From contig JANQLM010000112.1 of the NCBI GenBank assembly GCA_028280635.1, positions 1 to 36,103 of the forward strand: 36,103 bases of DNA, in the 5' to 3' direction. A program made the translations under genes and the position numbers. The notes beneath the pieces were generated by a model. It made no database searches. It had not been told where the DNA came from and worked only from the letters and a program-made list of their open reading frames with translations. Position 1 is the first letter of the stretch; each line of letters starts with the position of its first letter. This DNA comes from Halieaceae bacterium. GTDB taxonomy: Bacteria; Pseudomonadota; Gammaproteobacteria; Pseudomonadales; Halieaceae. Shown in pieces: positions 16,910 through 25,467 of this stretch.

Positions 16910-18096
16910 AAATGCACATACCGCCTCCCAGCCAGCCCCTGGGCCAGCCCGGCAAAACACCGTTGCAGGCCCAGTTGCCGCCCTTGAGCGCCGTTCGCAA
17001 GGGTCGGGGTGCCATCAGCAACCACGATAGCCGTTACCTGGAGGTGAAGGTAGAGCGAGAGTTTGATCTACAGCATGAAGCTGTCGATGCTGAAACCAGC
17101 ATTGATGAAACCAACACTATCGCCGCAAATAATGGCGCACTGGCCACAGAGTGCCGGCCCGAGACCGCAAAAACCATTATCGCCCGCAATCGCTCCCCGG
17201 ATGTTCCTTTCGACCAGTCTATCAATCCCTACCGCGGTTGTGAGCACGGCTGCGTCTATTGCTATGCCCGGCCCACCCACGCCTGGCTGGACCTGTCACC
17301 GGGACTCGACTTCGAAACCCGCCTCACCTACAAGAGCAACGCCGCAGAGCAACTGGAAGCGGAACTGCGCTCCCCGGGCTACCAGTGCAAGCCGATTACC
17401 ATCGGCGCCAATACCGACCCCTACCAGCCGGTGGAACAGCGCTATCGCCTCACCCGCCAACTACTGGAGGTGGCGCAGCGCTTCCGGCAGCCGGTCAGCC
17501 TGATTACCAAGGGCCAGGGCATTCTGCGGGATGTCGAGCTGTTGGCAGACATGGCGTCCGAGGGGTTGGCCAATGTGGCTGTGAGTGTGACAACCCTGGA
17601 TCGGGACCTGAAACGCCGTCTGGAACCGCGCACCGCCGACGGCGCCACCCGGCTCAAGGTAGTGGAGACCCTGGCGCAGGCCGGCATTCCGGTCAGCGTA
17701 CTGGTCGCCCCGGTGATACCCGCGCTTAACGACAGGGAACTGGAAACCATCGTGGCGCAGGCCGCAGAGGCCGGCGCCAGCAGCGCCGCCTACATCCTGT
17801 TGCGACTACCGCTGGAGATTCGCGAGCTGTTCGAAGAGTGGCTGCAGACCCACTATCCACTGCGCGCGGAACACGTGATGAGCCTGGTGCGTCAGTGCCG
17901 CGGCGGCCGCAACAATGACCCGCGCTTCGGCTACCGCATGCGCGGCACCGGCGAATTCGCCGAGCTGATCTCCAAACGCTTCCACCTGGCCTGCAAGCGC
18001 TACGGCCTCACCCATCGCGACGAACGCAAGGGCCTGGACTGCTCGAAGTTTCGGGTGCCGCCTGCGGCCGGGGATCAGCTCAGTCTTCTACTATAA
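16900..18096 (+). CDS. PA0069-family radical SAM protein (SOS-regulated)
   Basis: A 398-residue radical SAM enzyme. Its iron-sulphur cluster motif CEHGCVYC has Cys114, Cys118 and Cys121 (numbered from the ATG at 16900), embedded in NPYRGCEHGCVYCYARPTH. The N-terminal RKGRGAISNHDSRY is the family hallmark. The reaction is unknown; family members are called spore-photoproduct-lyase-like or radical SAM repair-associated, and the SOS box suggests a role in DNA damage. The ATG at 16900 lies inside the LexA box and near the expected transcript start, so either the mRNA is leaderless or translation begins at the ATG at 16912. Confidence 0.88.
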   Translation: MSSKMHIPPPSQPLGQPGKTPLQAQLPPLSAVRKGRGAISNHDSRYLEVKVEREFDLQHEAVDAETSIDETNTIAANNGALATECRPETAKTIIARNRSPDVPFDQSINPYRGCEHGCVYCYARPTHAWLDLSPGLDFETRLTYKSNAAEQLEAELRSPGYQCKPITIGANTDPYQPVEQRYRLTRQLLEVAQRFRQPVSLITKGQGILRDVELLADMASEGLANVAVSVTTLDRDLKRRLEPRTADGATRLKVVETLAQAGIPVSVLVAPVIPALNDRELETIVAQAAEAGASSAAYILLRLPLEIRELFEEWLQTHYPLRAEHVMSLVRQCRGGRNNDPRFGYRMRGTGEFAELISKRFHLACKRYGLTHRDERKGLDCSKFRVPPAAGDQLSLLL

Positions 18097-18296
18097 AACC
18101 GCCGGGGTTCAGCGACTCCAACACTCACTGAGGCGCTATTTACAAAACCGCTTTAGATACGTGGCAATCGCTCTATCGAGGCGCCAGGTCACCTGAATGT
18201 CTCTGTAGCGTTTCCGTCTATCCGCCACACCCGGATGCCTTCCCGGTTGAAGCCGCTTTCGGGGGTATTATTTGCTTGATTGGTTTGGGGGTGGGG

Positions 18297-18602
18297 ATGA
18301 TTTTTCTGTTTGAGGTGCATATCCAGCCGGGTTATACGGCGGAACAGTATGCTGAGGCCTGGGTGCGGGCCAGTGAGATTCTGCAGGCAGCGCCCGGGGC
18401 GCGGGGGACGCGCTTGCATCGCAAAATCGGCGACGAGAGCGTGCTGCTGGCGATAGCCAGTTGGGACAGCAAGGCCAGTCGCGATGCCATGGAACACGGC
18501 CAGTCGGAGGCGGCCCGGCGCATCATTGCCGAGCAGGCGGAGTTCGTGCGGGTGGAGGTGATTGGCGAGTTTGAGGACCCGGAATGGGAGGTGCTGCCTT
18601 AA
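18297..18602 (+). CDS. Small antibiotic-biosynthesis-monooxygenase-like (dimeric alpha+beta barrel) protein
   Basis: A 101-residue protein with the ferredoxin-like pattern of ABM/dimeric alpha-beta barrel domains: strand FLFEVHIQPGY, helix AEQYAEAWVRASEILQ, strands around GTRLHRKIG and LLAIASWDSK, and a final strand VRVEVIGEF. The ATG at 18297 is preferred because a G-rich Shine-Dalgarno-like stretch precedes it and the first strand begins at residue 3. The frame could extend to 18276. Such proteins are often small oxygenases or stress proteins, and no specific reaction can be assigned. Confidence 0.72.
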   Translation: MIFLFEVHIQPGYTAEQYAEAWVRASEILQAAPGARGTRLHRKIGDESVLLAIASWDSKASRDAMEHGQSEAARRIIAEQAEFVRVEVIGEFEDPEWEVLP

Positions 18603-18618
18603 CAGGTGTAAAAACCAC

Positions 18619-18672
18619 GGTTTGCCAACGTCAGCAAGCCTCAGGCGCAGGATCTGCCTGCAGGGGCAAACC
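18619..18672. repeat. Long inverted repeat between the ABM-like and MerR genes
   Basis: Perfect 8-base arms GGTTTGCC (18619-18626) and GGCAAACC (18665-18672) enclose a 38-base interior that can itself fold (CAGGC with GCCTG). It lies just after the ABM-like stop and has no T-run, so it is not a classic terminator. It could be a 3' end structure or a protein-binding site. Confidence 0.4.
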
Positions 18673-18694
18673 TGAATTAAACTGCGCTTGCCTA

Positions 18695-18725
18695 TTGACC
18701 CTCACATCATGTGAACCCCTATCGT
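18695..18725 (+). promoter_or_regulatory. MerR-type promoter with 19-bp spacer and central operator
   Basis: A -35 element TTGACC (18695-18700) and a -10 element TATCGT (18720-18725) are separated by exactly 19 bp, the overlong spacing that MerR-family activators correct by twisting DNA. A perfect 13-bp palindrome, TCACAT-C-ATGTGA (18702-18714), occupies the spacer. It lies 38 bp before the start of a MerR gene, so autoregulation is the natural reading. Confidence 0.75.
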
Positions 18726-18763
18726 GACCACCCTGTAACACACTTCGACTGGTTTGCACCCGG

Positions 18764-19522
18764 ATGAAACTACTGACTATCGGCGAGCTGGAACGCGAGA
18801 GCGGTGTCAGCAAGCGATCTCTCCGTCACTATGACGAGATCGGCCTGCTGGTACCTTCCCAGCGCACAGACGCCGGCTACCGGCTCTACTCACGGGATGA
18901 TCTTCGTCGCCTGCACAGCATTCTTCTGTATCGCTCGCTGGGCTTCGGGCTGGAGAAGATAGCGGAAATTCTGGCAGTGACTCGATCAGACTCCATGATC
19001 GCCCTGCGCGAACAGCTCCGGCTGGTCACGGAGCACAAGCACAGGCTGGTGGCCATCGAAGCGAAGTTACGGCAGCTCATAGACATTGGAGACCATGAAA
19101 TGGCAGACCTAGAAGTATTCGGCGGTTTCGACCCGGACGACTACCAGGTAGAGGTACTCGGCAAGTGGGGCGAAACGCCACAGTATCAGCAGGCACGCAG
19201 CAGAACGAAGCACTATAGCGGCGACGACTGGAAGCGTGTGAAGGCCGAACAGGACGCGAACTACAGCGACCTGGCAAACCTGATGCGCGCGGGAACACCC
19301 CCCGACGCCCCGGACACCCTCAGCGGCGTGGACCGGGTTCGAGAGCACATCAATACCTACTTCTACGACTGTACCCCGGCAGATCACGCACAGCTTGCGG
19401 CAATGTACCGCTCAGATGAGCGCTTCGGGGCATTCTTTGAATCCATGGAGCCGGGCTTCACAGAGTACCTCTGCGCCGCAATACAGTACCGCGAGTCAGT
19501 GAACCCGGAGAAACCGTCATGA
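18764..19522 (+). CDS. MerR-family activator with TipAS drug-binding domain
   Basis: A 252-residue regulator. The MerR winged helix is at about 1-75 (TIGELERESGVSKRSLRHYDEIGLL, DAGYRLYSRDDLRRL), followed by a dimerisation coiled coil at about 76-115. The C-terminal domain (about 140-250) resembles TipAS, which in TipAL covalently binds thiopeptide antibiotics; residues such as the YFYDCTPADHAQLAAMY stretch match. The gene has its own 19-bp-spacer promoter and overlaps the downstream lipoprotein gene by 4 bp (ATGA). A compound sensed here probably induces both genes. The ligand is not known. Confidence 0.88.
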   Translation: MKLLTIGELERESGVSKRSLRHYDEIGLLVPSQRTDAGYRLYSRDDLRRLHSILLYRSLGFGLEKIAEILAVTRSDSMIALREQLRLVTEHKHRLVAIEAKLRQLIDIGDHEMADLEVFGGFDPDDYQVEVLGKWGETPQYQQARSRTKHYSGDDWKRVKAEQDANYSDLANLMRAGTPPDAPDTLSGVDRVREHINTYFYDCTPADHAQLAAMYRSDERFGAFFESMEPGFTEYLCAAIQYRESVNPEKPS

Positions 19523-20628
19523 AAGGCCTGGCAGGCTTGCTCTGCCCGCTGGCGACCACCCTGTTCCTGGTTGCCGGCTGCGGCGGCGGATCGGGCTCCT
19601 CATCTCCGCCGCCTCCGGTACCGCCACCCGCGCCTGATCCGCCGTTCGAGCCTCGCGGCCTTGGCGGCCTTACTGTTATTGCCTTTGCAGAGACAGAGAC
19701 CACACTGGCCGCAGGCACGGACGGAGGTATTTATCTCTATCAGGGTGGCAACGACTGGGCGCTGAAAACACCGGAAAACTGGTCAGTACTCGCTCTGGAA
19801 GCGCTTTATCCATCCCAGCTAATGGCGTCCGTGCGCCTGGGGCCGGAATCGACCCTGCTGGTGGAAAGCCTGAACGGCGGTGAGGACTGGCGCATTGTCG
19901 AGAATGACTTTGGGGTCATCGAGGGATATGAAGGCCGGGAGCCCATCCAGGGCATGCTGTTCAGGGACGACTCCGGCGAGCTGTTTGCTACCGGCTACAC
20001 ATCGCTGGCAGCGTCAGGAGACTTCGGCCGCCACTGGCAAGTGATTGACGGTGAATGGGGCGGGGTTGCTACCGGCTTCACCGCACTAAGCCATGCGCCC
20101 AATCGCGATCACTACTGGTATGGCGGTCAGGGTGCGCTGGAGGACCCGGTGCTGCTGGCATTCTCCAGGCTCTCAGGGGAACGAATTGACCATTCGGCGG
20201 CGGTGGAATCCCTGTTGCCACGGCCGAGCACGGTAGAGCGGGTGAGGTTTTATCCCAACAATGAGGATCTGGTTTATGTGATGGGTGAGGGCGGACTGAT
20301 TGCCTCCTCCGACTACGGGATGAGTTGGCACCCCGTGCTGGTGAACGACCGGTCGCGATTCTACTTTGATCTGGTGATCGATGAGCAATCCGGTGTCATG
20401 TATACCGGCGGCTGGGACAAGAACTTTGCAGACCCGCAGCCGCTGGTACTCGAGATCAGCAGCGATAGCGGACTCACCTGGACCGCCGCGGAGCATGATG
20501 ACCCCAGCCTTCAGGGCGGCATCTACAGCCTGGTGTTATGGGAGCAGGACGAGGCGAAACGGCTGTTCCTCGGCTTGCAGGGAGGCGGCGTCTATGAGGC
20601 CAGGCTTTCATTGCTGCCAGGCCACTGA
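19519..20628 (+). CDS. Asp-box (BNR repeat) lipoprotein, coupled to the MerR regulator
   Basis: A 369-residue exported lipoprotein. The lipobox LVAGC places the modified cysteine at residue 21; a Gly/Ser then Pro-rich linker (about 22-44) follows. The rest looks like a beta-propeller with at least four Asp-box repeats of the form S-x-D/N-x-G-x-x-W ([32 protein letters not shown]). Such propellers are found in sialidase-like and sortilin-like proteins. Catalytic residues of a sialidase are not obvious. The ATGA overlap with the TipAS regulator gene makes co-translation likely, an unusual partnership. A terminator follows the stop. Confidence 0.8.
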   Translation: MKGLAGLLCPLATTLFLVAGCGGGSGSSSPPPPVPPPAPDPPFEPRGLGGLTVIAFAETETTLAAGTDGGIYLYQGGNDWALKTPENWSVLALEALYPSQLMASVRLGPESTLLVESLNGGEDWRIVENDFGVIEGYEGREPIQGMLFRDDSGELFATGYTSLAASGDFGRHWQVIDGEWGGVATGFTALSHAPNRDHYWYGGQGALEDPVLLAFSRLSGERIDHSAAVESLLPRPSTVERVRFYPNNEDLVYVMGEGGLIASSDYGMSWHPVLVNDRSRFYFDLVIDEQSGVMYTGGWDKNFADPQPLVLEISSDSGLTWTAAEHDDPSLQGGIYSLVLWEQDEAKRLFLGLQGGGVYEARLSLLPGH

Positions 20629-20642
20629 ATGTGCTGCGAGGC

Positions 20643-20665
20643 GCGGCAGAGCAGGCCGCTTTTTT
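20643..20665 (+). terminator. Intrinsic terminator of the MerR/lipoprotein operon
   Basis: A 5-bp GC stem (GCGGC at 20643-20647 with GCCGC at 20655-20659, seven-base loop) followed by six T (20660-20665) sits 15 bp after the lipoprotein stop. It separates this operon from the formaldehyde genes. Confidence 0.75.
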
Positions 20666-20792
20666 AGCCTGGCCACGTGAATCTCCGGGCCGACAGGCAC
20701 GGCGAACCGGCGCTGCTGGTCTATGTTATCGTTACTTCCCTGCGCAGCTATCAAACTATAAAAGCGCACTCATCAAGGACAGGGAGAACACC

Positions 20793-21899
20793 ATGAAGAC
20801 ACGTGCCGCTGTAGCTTTTGGCGCCGGCAAGCCGCTGGAGATCGCCGAAGTTGACCTGGAGGGCCCCAAGGCGGGCGAGGTACTGGTAGAGGTGATGGCC
20901 ACCGGCATCTGCCACACCGATGCGTTCACCCTGTCCGGTGAAGACCCGGAAGGCGCCTTCCCCGCCATCCTCGGCCACGAGGGTGCGGGTATCGTCCGCG
21001 AGGTGGGCGCCGGCGTTACGTCAGTGAAGCCTGGCGACCATGTGATCCCCCTGTACACCCCGGAGTGCCGCGAGTGTAATTTCTGCCTGCACCCCAAAAC
21101 CAACCTGTGCCAGGCGATTCGCGAAACCCAGGGCCAGGGCGTGATGCCCGACGGCTCCAGCCGCTTCTCCCTGGACGGTCAGCCCTTGCTGCACTACATG
21201 GGCTGCTCGACGTTCTCCAATTTCACCGTGCTGCCGGAAATCGCCGTGGCCCGGGTGCGTGAGGACGCGCCCTTCGACAAGATCTGCTACATCGGCTGCG
21301 GCGTGACCACCGGCGTGGGCGCCGTGGTTTACAAAGCCAGGGTTGAGCCCGGCAGCAACGTGGTGGTGTTCGGCCTCGGGGGTATCGGCCTCAACGTTAT
21401 CCAGGGCGCAAAAATGGTCGGGGCCGGCAAGATCATCGGCGTGGACCTCAACCCCGCCAAGGTCGAGCTCGCCACCAGGTTCGGCATGACCGATTTCATC
21501 AATCCCAAGGATGTCGACGACGTGGTGTCCGCAATCCTCGACCTGACGGGCGGGGGAGCAGACTACAGCTTCGAGTGCATCGGCAACGTCAACGTGATGC
21601 GCCAGGCCCTGGAGTGCTGCCACAAGGGCTGGGGTGAGAGCTACATCATCGGCGTGGCCGGTGCCGGCCAGGAAATCGCCACCCGCCCCTTCCAACTGGT
21701 GACCGGCCGTAGCTGGCACGGTATCGCCTTCGGCGGTGCTCGCGGCCGTAGCGACGTTCCTACCATCGTCGACTGGTACATGGACGGCAAGATCAACATC
21801 GATGACCTCATTACCCACACCATGCCGCTGGACGATATCAACAACGCCTTCGACCTGATGCACGCCGGCGAGAGTATTCGCAGCGTAGTCGTTTACTGA
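20793..21899 (+). CDS. frmA: S-(hydroxymethyl)glutathione dehydrogenase (class III alcohol dehydrogenase)
   Basis: A 368-residue zinc- and NAD-dependent dehydrogenase that oxidises S-hydroxymethylglutathione, the formaldehyde-glutathione adduct. Catalytic zinc ligands are Cys40 (GICHTDAF) and His62 (GHEGAG) with a later Cys. Structural zinc ligands are Cys92, Cys95, Cys98 and Cys106. Arg110 in IRETQGQG matches the class III Arg that binds the glutathione carboxylate, which separates it from ordinary alcohol dehydrogenases. [13 protein letters not shown] is the NAD-binding loop. The start at 20793 has an AGGGAGA Shine-Dalgarno and gives the family length. The hydrolase of the same pathway follows 15 bp later. 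Confidence 0.96.
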   Translation: MKTRAAVAFGAGKPLEIAEVDLEGPKAGEVLVEVMATGICHTDAFTLSGEDPEGAFPAILGHEGAGIVREVGAGVTSVKPGDHVIPLYTPECRECNFCLHPKTNLCQAIRETQGQGVMPDGSSRFSLDGQPLLHYMGCSTFSNFTVLPEIAVARVREDAPFDKICYIGCGVTTGVGAVVYKARVEPGSNVVVFGLGGIGLNVIQGAKMVGAGKIIGVDLNPAKVELATRFGMTDFINPKDVDDVVSAILDLTGGGADYSFECIGNVNVMRQALECCHKGWGESYIIGVAGAGQEIATRPFQLVTGRSWHGIAFGGARGRSDVPTIVDWYMDGKINIDDLITHTMPLDDINNAFDLMHAGESIRSVVVY

Positions 21900-21914
21900 C
21901 AGAGGGCGTCACTG

Positions 21915-22766
21915 ATGGAGAAGATTTCCGACGCCCTCTGCAACTGGGGGCATCAGCAGCGGTATCGCCATCGTTCGGAGGTGCTGGATTGTGAGATGCA
22001 CTTTTCGGTGTTTGTACCGCCGCAGGTAAACGACCGCAAAGTGCCTGTGTTGTACTGGTTGTCCGGCCTCACCTGCACCGACGAGAACTTCGTGATCAAG
22101 GCCGGCGCGCAGCGCTATGCCTCGGAGCATGGCATTGCCATTGTCGCACCCGACACCAGCCCGCGGGGCGACCATGTACCGGATGACCCGGAAGAAGCCT
22201 ATGACTTCGGCAAGGGCGCCGGTTTCTACCTGAATGCGACCCAGGCGCCCTGGTCCGCCAACTACCACATGTACGACTACATCGTGACAGAGCTGCCCGG
22301 GCTGGTGCGCCAGGGCTTCGATTTTGATCACGACAAGGTCTCGATCTTCGGGCACTCCATGGGCGGCCACGGCGCCCTGACCATCGCGCTCAAGAATCCC
22401 GGGGCCTATCACTCGGTGTCTGCATTTTCGCCGATCGTTTCGCCAAGCACCGTGCCCTGGGGTGAGAAGGCTTTCGCCAACTACCTCGGCGACGACCGCA
22501 GCGCCTGGGAGGCCCACGATACCTGCGCACTGATTCGTGGCGATGCAGTCCATCTACCCACCCTGGTGGATCAGGGCACGGAGGACGACTTCCTCGAGGT
22601 ACAGTTGCAGACCTCGCTGCTGGAGCAGGCCTGTGAGTCAGCGGACTTCCCGGCGACGATTCGTTATCAACCCGGGTATGATCACAGCTACTTTTTCATC
22701 GCCAGCTTCATCGGCGAGCACATCGCCTTCCACAGCCAGGCGCTGGGTAACTTCAACCGGATGTAA
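21915..22766 (+). CDS. fghA: S-formylglutathione hydrolase
   Basis: A 283-residue serine hydrolase of the esterase D family that releases formate and glutathione from S-formylglutathione. The nucleophile elbow GHSMGG has Ser148, the likely acid is Asp225 (GTEDDFL), and the His is His257 (GYDHSYFF). The stretch LYWLSGLTCTDENF is diagnostic of the family. It lies 15 bp after frmA, so the two form a formaldehyde-detoxification operon. No FrmR-type repressor is nearby, so its regulation is not visible here. Confidence 0.95.
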   Translation: MEKISDALCNWGHQQRYRHRSEVLDCEMHFSVFVPPQVNDRKVPVLYWLSGLTCTDENFVIKAGAQRYASEHGIAIVAPDTSPRGDHVPDDPEEAYDFGKGAGFYLNATQAPWSANYHMYDYIVTELPGLVRQGFDFDHDKVSIFGHSMGGHGALTIALKNPGAYHSVSAFSPIVSPSTVPWGEKAFANYLGDDRSAWEAHDTCALIRGDAVHLPTLVDQGTEDDFLEVQLQTSLLEQACESADFPATIRYQPGYDHSYFFIASFIGEHIAFHSQALGNFNRM

Positions 22767-22835
22767 CGCTGACCAACGCGGGGTAAGCCGCTCGCCACCC
22801 AGAAAAAGCACAGAAGCACTAGCTTTTATTGGAGC

Positions 22836-22881
22836 GGGCGGCCCGGCCGGGGAATCTGCCCTTTAGCGGCAGATACCGCCC
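22836..22881. other. Three-way-junction-like structured element after fghA
   Basis: The outer arms GGGCGG (22836-22841) and CCGCCC (22876-22881) pair perfectly. Inside are the palindrome CCCGGCCGGG (22842-22851) and a 7-bp stem (ATCTGCC at 22854-22860 with GGCAGAT at 22868-22874, loop CTTTAGC). The whole gap 22767-23054 (288 bases) has no supported ORF. The element could be a REP-like DNA repeat or a structured untranslated RNA. There is no T-run after it, so it is not a classic terminator. Confidence 0.5.
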
Positions 22882-23054
22882 TACTGCGACCAGGCAGCGC
22901 AAGTTACTGTCTCTAATACAAAAATTCGGCGGCTTACCATGGCTCAGGTGTATGCTCCTGAGTGTGGCACAGGTCACAGCTTGGGATTTTGACGCATCTA
23001 AATTGCACGGTCTGCGGGCATAATACAGGCACCCCCAATTGGAGCGAACGCCAT

Positions 23055-23678
23055 ATGGACCTTAAAAAACTGGAAGATTTCCTCGCCCGAGAGAATCAGC
23101 GGTTTGTCTGCTTTGCCGCGGCGACCTCAGATGTGGACGCCGAGAAATTCATCGCACAGATCGAGCACGTGGTGGGCCTGTCCCTGACCGGTGACGACCA
23201 GGCGGTACTTGAGGAACAGGGCGGACATATGGCCCAGCTGGTGGCTTTCTATACCGAGTTCCCCAGCCTGCGCCTGTATTGCGACACCAACTCCAGCTCC
23301 TCGGCCTTCTACCTGGCCCGCCCGCGTAAGTGGGGCCAGCTCAAGCAGGAATTCCTCGGCTGGGTGCGTATGCTCCACGATGAAGATAGCCACGGCGCCC
23401 TGCCCGACTGGCTGTCATCCACCCTGGTATTCGGCGAGATCCCGGAGACCAGCAACTACCTGCTCATGCCCACTGAGGGCGATGAAGCGGGCAAGGTATT
23501 CATGTTCGAGCACGCCGGCTTCAGGTTCACTGAGCAGGCGCCCAACTTCGAGAGCTTCGTCGACAAGATTATTGCTCCCGCTCCCGGTCTGTACCAGGAC
23601 ATCCGCCGCTACACCCAGTACTCCGACGGCGAAACCGCCACCAAGTGGCTGGTTGAAGACTACGCTTACGGCGCCTGA
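23055..23678 (+). CDS. SMI1/KNR4 (SUKH)-like protein
   Basis: A 207-residue cytoplasmic protein whose second half has the SUKH pattern: LVFGEIPETSNYLLM, then GKVFMFEHAGFRF, then a helix NFESFVDKII. Bacterial SUKH proteins are often immunity proteins against contact-dependent toxins. No toxin gene is nearby, so a different role is possible. The ATG at 23055 follows a GGAG; the frame continues upstream to 22962 without family-like content. It is transcribed in the same direction as fghA but 288 bp away. The family assignment is by pattern and is moderate. Confidence 0.6.
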   Translation: MDLKKLEDFLARENQRFVCFAAATSDVDAEKFIAQIEHVVGLSLTGDDQAVLEEQGGHMAQLVAFYTEFPSLRLYCDTNSSSSAFYLARPRKWGQLKQEFLGWVRMLHDEDSHGALPDWLSSTLVFGEIPETSNYLLMPTEGDEAGKVFMFEHAGFRFTEQAPNFESFVDKIIAPAPGLYQDIRRYTQYSDGETATKWLVEDYAYGA

Positions 23679-23698
23679 TTAAACTGCTACACCGGAAT

Positions 23699-23723
23699 CC
23701 CGCGCTACCCCCGGGCGCGCGGG
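23699..23723. repeat. GC-rich hairpin after the SUKH-like gene
   Basis: A 7-bp stem CCCGCGC (23699-23705) with GCGCGGG (23717-23723) and an 11-base loop lies 20 bp after the stop. No T-run follows, so it may stabilise or end the transcript only weakly. Confidence 0.35.
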
Positions 23724-23829
23724 TCCACCCTGCCGGACGCCCGGCCACACGCCTATTGCCCACGCCGCTTTCGTCTATGCTTCTTGGGGTGAACCGAAAC
23801 TACCGCCCGCATCCGCATGGAGATTCCCG

Positions 23830-24588
23830 ATGAGCGAGCAATTCCAGAAGCTCAAAGCCGAGCTCTGCAGCAACCCGCCAGCCAGCTATGACGATCTCAG
23901 CGTGCTGATGCTGAACTGCACCCTGACACGATCACCCAATCTCTCTCACACCGAAGGCCTGCTCACCATGGCCGCCAGCATCTTCGAGGGGGTCGGTGTC
24001 AGCACCGAAATCCTGCGGCCCGTGGATTTTGAGATCGCCGCCGGCCTGGAGCAGGACTACACCGGTGTGGACGGCTACGAGCGCGACGACTGGCCCCAGA
24101 TCCAGGCCAGGATCGATGCCTGCGACATCCTTATCATCGGCACCTCCGTATGGCTGGGGGAAAAGAGTTCGGTATGCAACCGGGTGCTGGAGCGCATGTA
24201 CGGCTACACCCACAGCTTTAATGCCCGGGGACAGTACCGTGACTACGGCAAGGTGGGGGCCACCCTGATCACCGGCAACGAGGACGGCGTCAAGCACTGC
24301 GCCATGAGCATCCTGTTCTCGCTGTCCCATATCGGCTACACGGTGCCGCCCCAGGCCGATGCTGGCTGGATGGGAGAAGCCGGACCGGGCCCCTCCTACA
24401 TGGACCCCGGCTCAGGCGGGCCAGACAACGACTTTACCAACCGCAATACCACCTTCCTGGTGTGGAACTGCCTGCACCTGGCGCGCATGCTGAAGGATGC
24501 CGGGGGTGTGCCGGCCTATGGTAACCAGCCGGAAGCCTGGGACGCGGGCTGCAAGAGCGGCTGGCACAGCCCGGAGCACAAGCGTTAG
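23830..24588 (+). CDS. Flavodoxin-fold NAD(P)H-dependent oxidoreductase (FMN reductase-like)
   Basis: A 252-residue flavoprotein. The phosphate-binding loop after the first strand is LMLNCTLTRSPNLSHTEGLL (about 27-46), the second flavin loop is IIGTSVWLGEKSSVCNRVLERM, and GATLITGNEDG lies before the last helices. These are typical of NADPH-dependent FMN reductase/flavodoxin-family proteins. It probably reduces a quinone, flavin or azo-type substrate, with identity unknown. It has a Shine-Dalgarno GGAGA just before the ATG and converges on the lipase-like gene with a 19-bp gap. Confidence 0.84.
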   Translation: MSEQFQKLKAELCSNPPASYDDLSVLMLNCTLTRSPNLSHTEGLLTMAASIFEGVGVSTEILRPVDFEIAAGLEQDYTGVDGYERDDWPQIQARIDACDILIIGTSVWLGEKSSVCNRVLERMYGYTHSFNARGQYRDYGKVGATLITGNEDGVKHCAMSILFSLSHIGYTVPPQADAGWMGEAGPGPSYMDPGSGGPDNDFTNRNTTFLVWNCLHLARMLKDAGGVPAYGNQPEAWDAGCKSGWHSPEHKR

Positions 24589-24607
24589 ACCGGCGTGCGG
24601 CGACGGC

Positions 24608-25381
24608 TCAGCCGATTTTCGGGTAGAACAGCCGGCGCCAGCTACTGCTGCGGAAGGGTTTCCACTCACCTTCGGGCTGGGCCAGGCGCTCGGCCAGCAG
24701 GAACCACACCATCGGGTTGATGGTCAGCCCGCAGTGGCTGCCCCAGACCTGGATATTCTGCGCCAGCGGGTAGCGGCCCTCCTGAATACAGGTCTGCCAG
24801 TTGGTGACCCCGTCACCCTTGGAATACACCGCGGTGGTGGGCACCGGCGGCGGCTCCGTCAGGGTGTGCTGGGCGATGGTGATATCTTCGTCCGGGTTCA
24901 GGGCTGAGAACAGGCGCCGCGGATAGGAACCGGTGTCACGGCCCTCGCCAAAGGGACTGCCGAGGGAGACAACCTGGCGAATCCTGTCGGGCAGTTCCTT
25001 GGCCAGTTCGCGGGCGTAAATACCCCCCAGGCTGTGTCCAACCAGCGTCACCTTGCCGCCGCTGCGGGCGGCGAGATCGTCGATATAGTCCAGCGCCCGT
25101 TCCAGCAGGTCGCCGCGAGGGCCCAGGTTGCGCCCCTGGGCCCAGCCGACGCTGTGGTAACCCAGCTTGTCCAGGTACTTGCGCAGGGGTGCGTTGTAGC
25201 CGTCGTCGCCCAGGAATCCGGGCAACAGGACCACGCCGTGGCCGTCTCCGCGGGGCATGCGATTCAGAAAGCGGCGGGTGTATATCAGGCTGGCAAACTC
25301 TGCCAGGGCGCGGTGCGCCTCGGTAACCGCCAGGCCGATATGCGGCGGCGGAATCATGTGGGTTTCTGCGTGCACGTCCAT
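24608..25381 (-). CDS. Lipase-like alpha/beta hydrolase downstream of wax ester synthase
   Basis: A 257-residue serine hydrolase. GHSLGG has the nucleophile Ser117, and an oxyanion loop VVLLPGFLGDD lies near 50-60; it resembles triacylglycerol lipase/PGAP1-like esterases. No signal peptide is evident, so it is probably cytoplasmic. It lies 86 bp after the wax ester synthase stop, same strand, with a good Shine-Dalgarno (AAAGGGA). A role in turnover of storage lipid is plausible by position. An alternative start is the Met at codon 9. Confidence 0.83.
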   Translation of the reverse strand: MDVHAETHMIPPPHIGLAVTEAHRALAEFASLIYTRRFLNRMPRGDGHGVVLLPGFLGDDGYNAPLRKYLDKLGYHSVGWAQGRNLGPRGDLLERALDYIDDLAARSGGKVTLVGHSLGGIYARELAKELPDRIRQVVSLGSPFGEGRDTGSYPRRLFSALNPDEDITIAQHTLTEPPPVPTTAVYSKGDGVTNWQTCIQEGRYPLAQNIQVWGSHCGLTINPMVWFLLAERLAQPEGEWKPFRSSSWRRLFYPKIG

Positions 25382-25467
25382 ACTGCGGTCCCTTTATGTC
25401 TTTTTTGTTTTTCTGCTCTTCACTCTATGGTGATCCGGGCGCCCTCTGGACCTGTCTGTGCGCTGCT

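Noticed and set aside
20740-20775. Promoter boxes upstream of frmA (TATAAA with a TTACTT-like -35)
   Set aside because: Spacing of about 19 bp with a poor -35 and no regulator of the FrmR or MerR type assigned to it; too weak to annotate.
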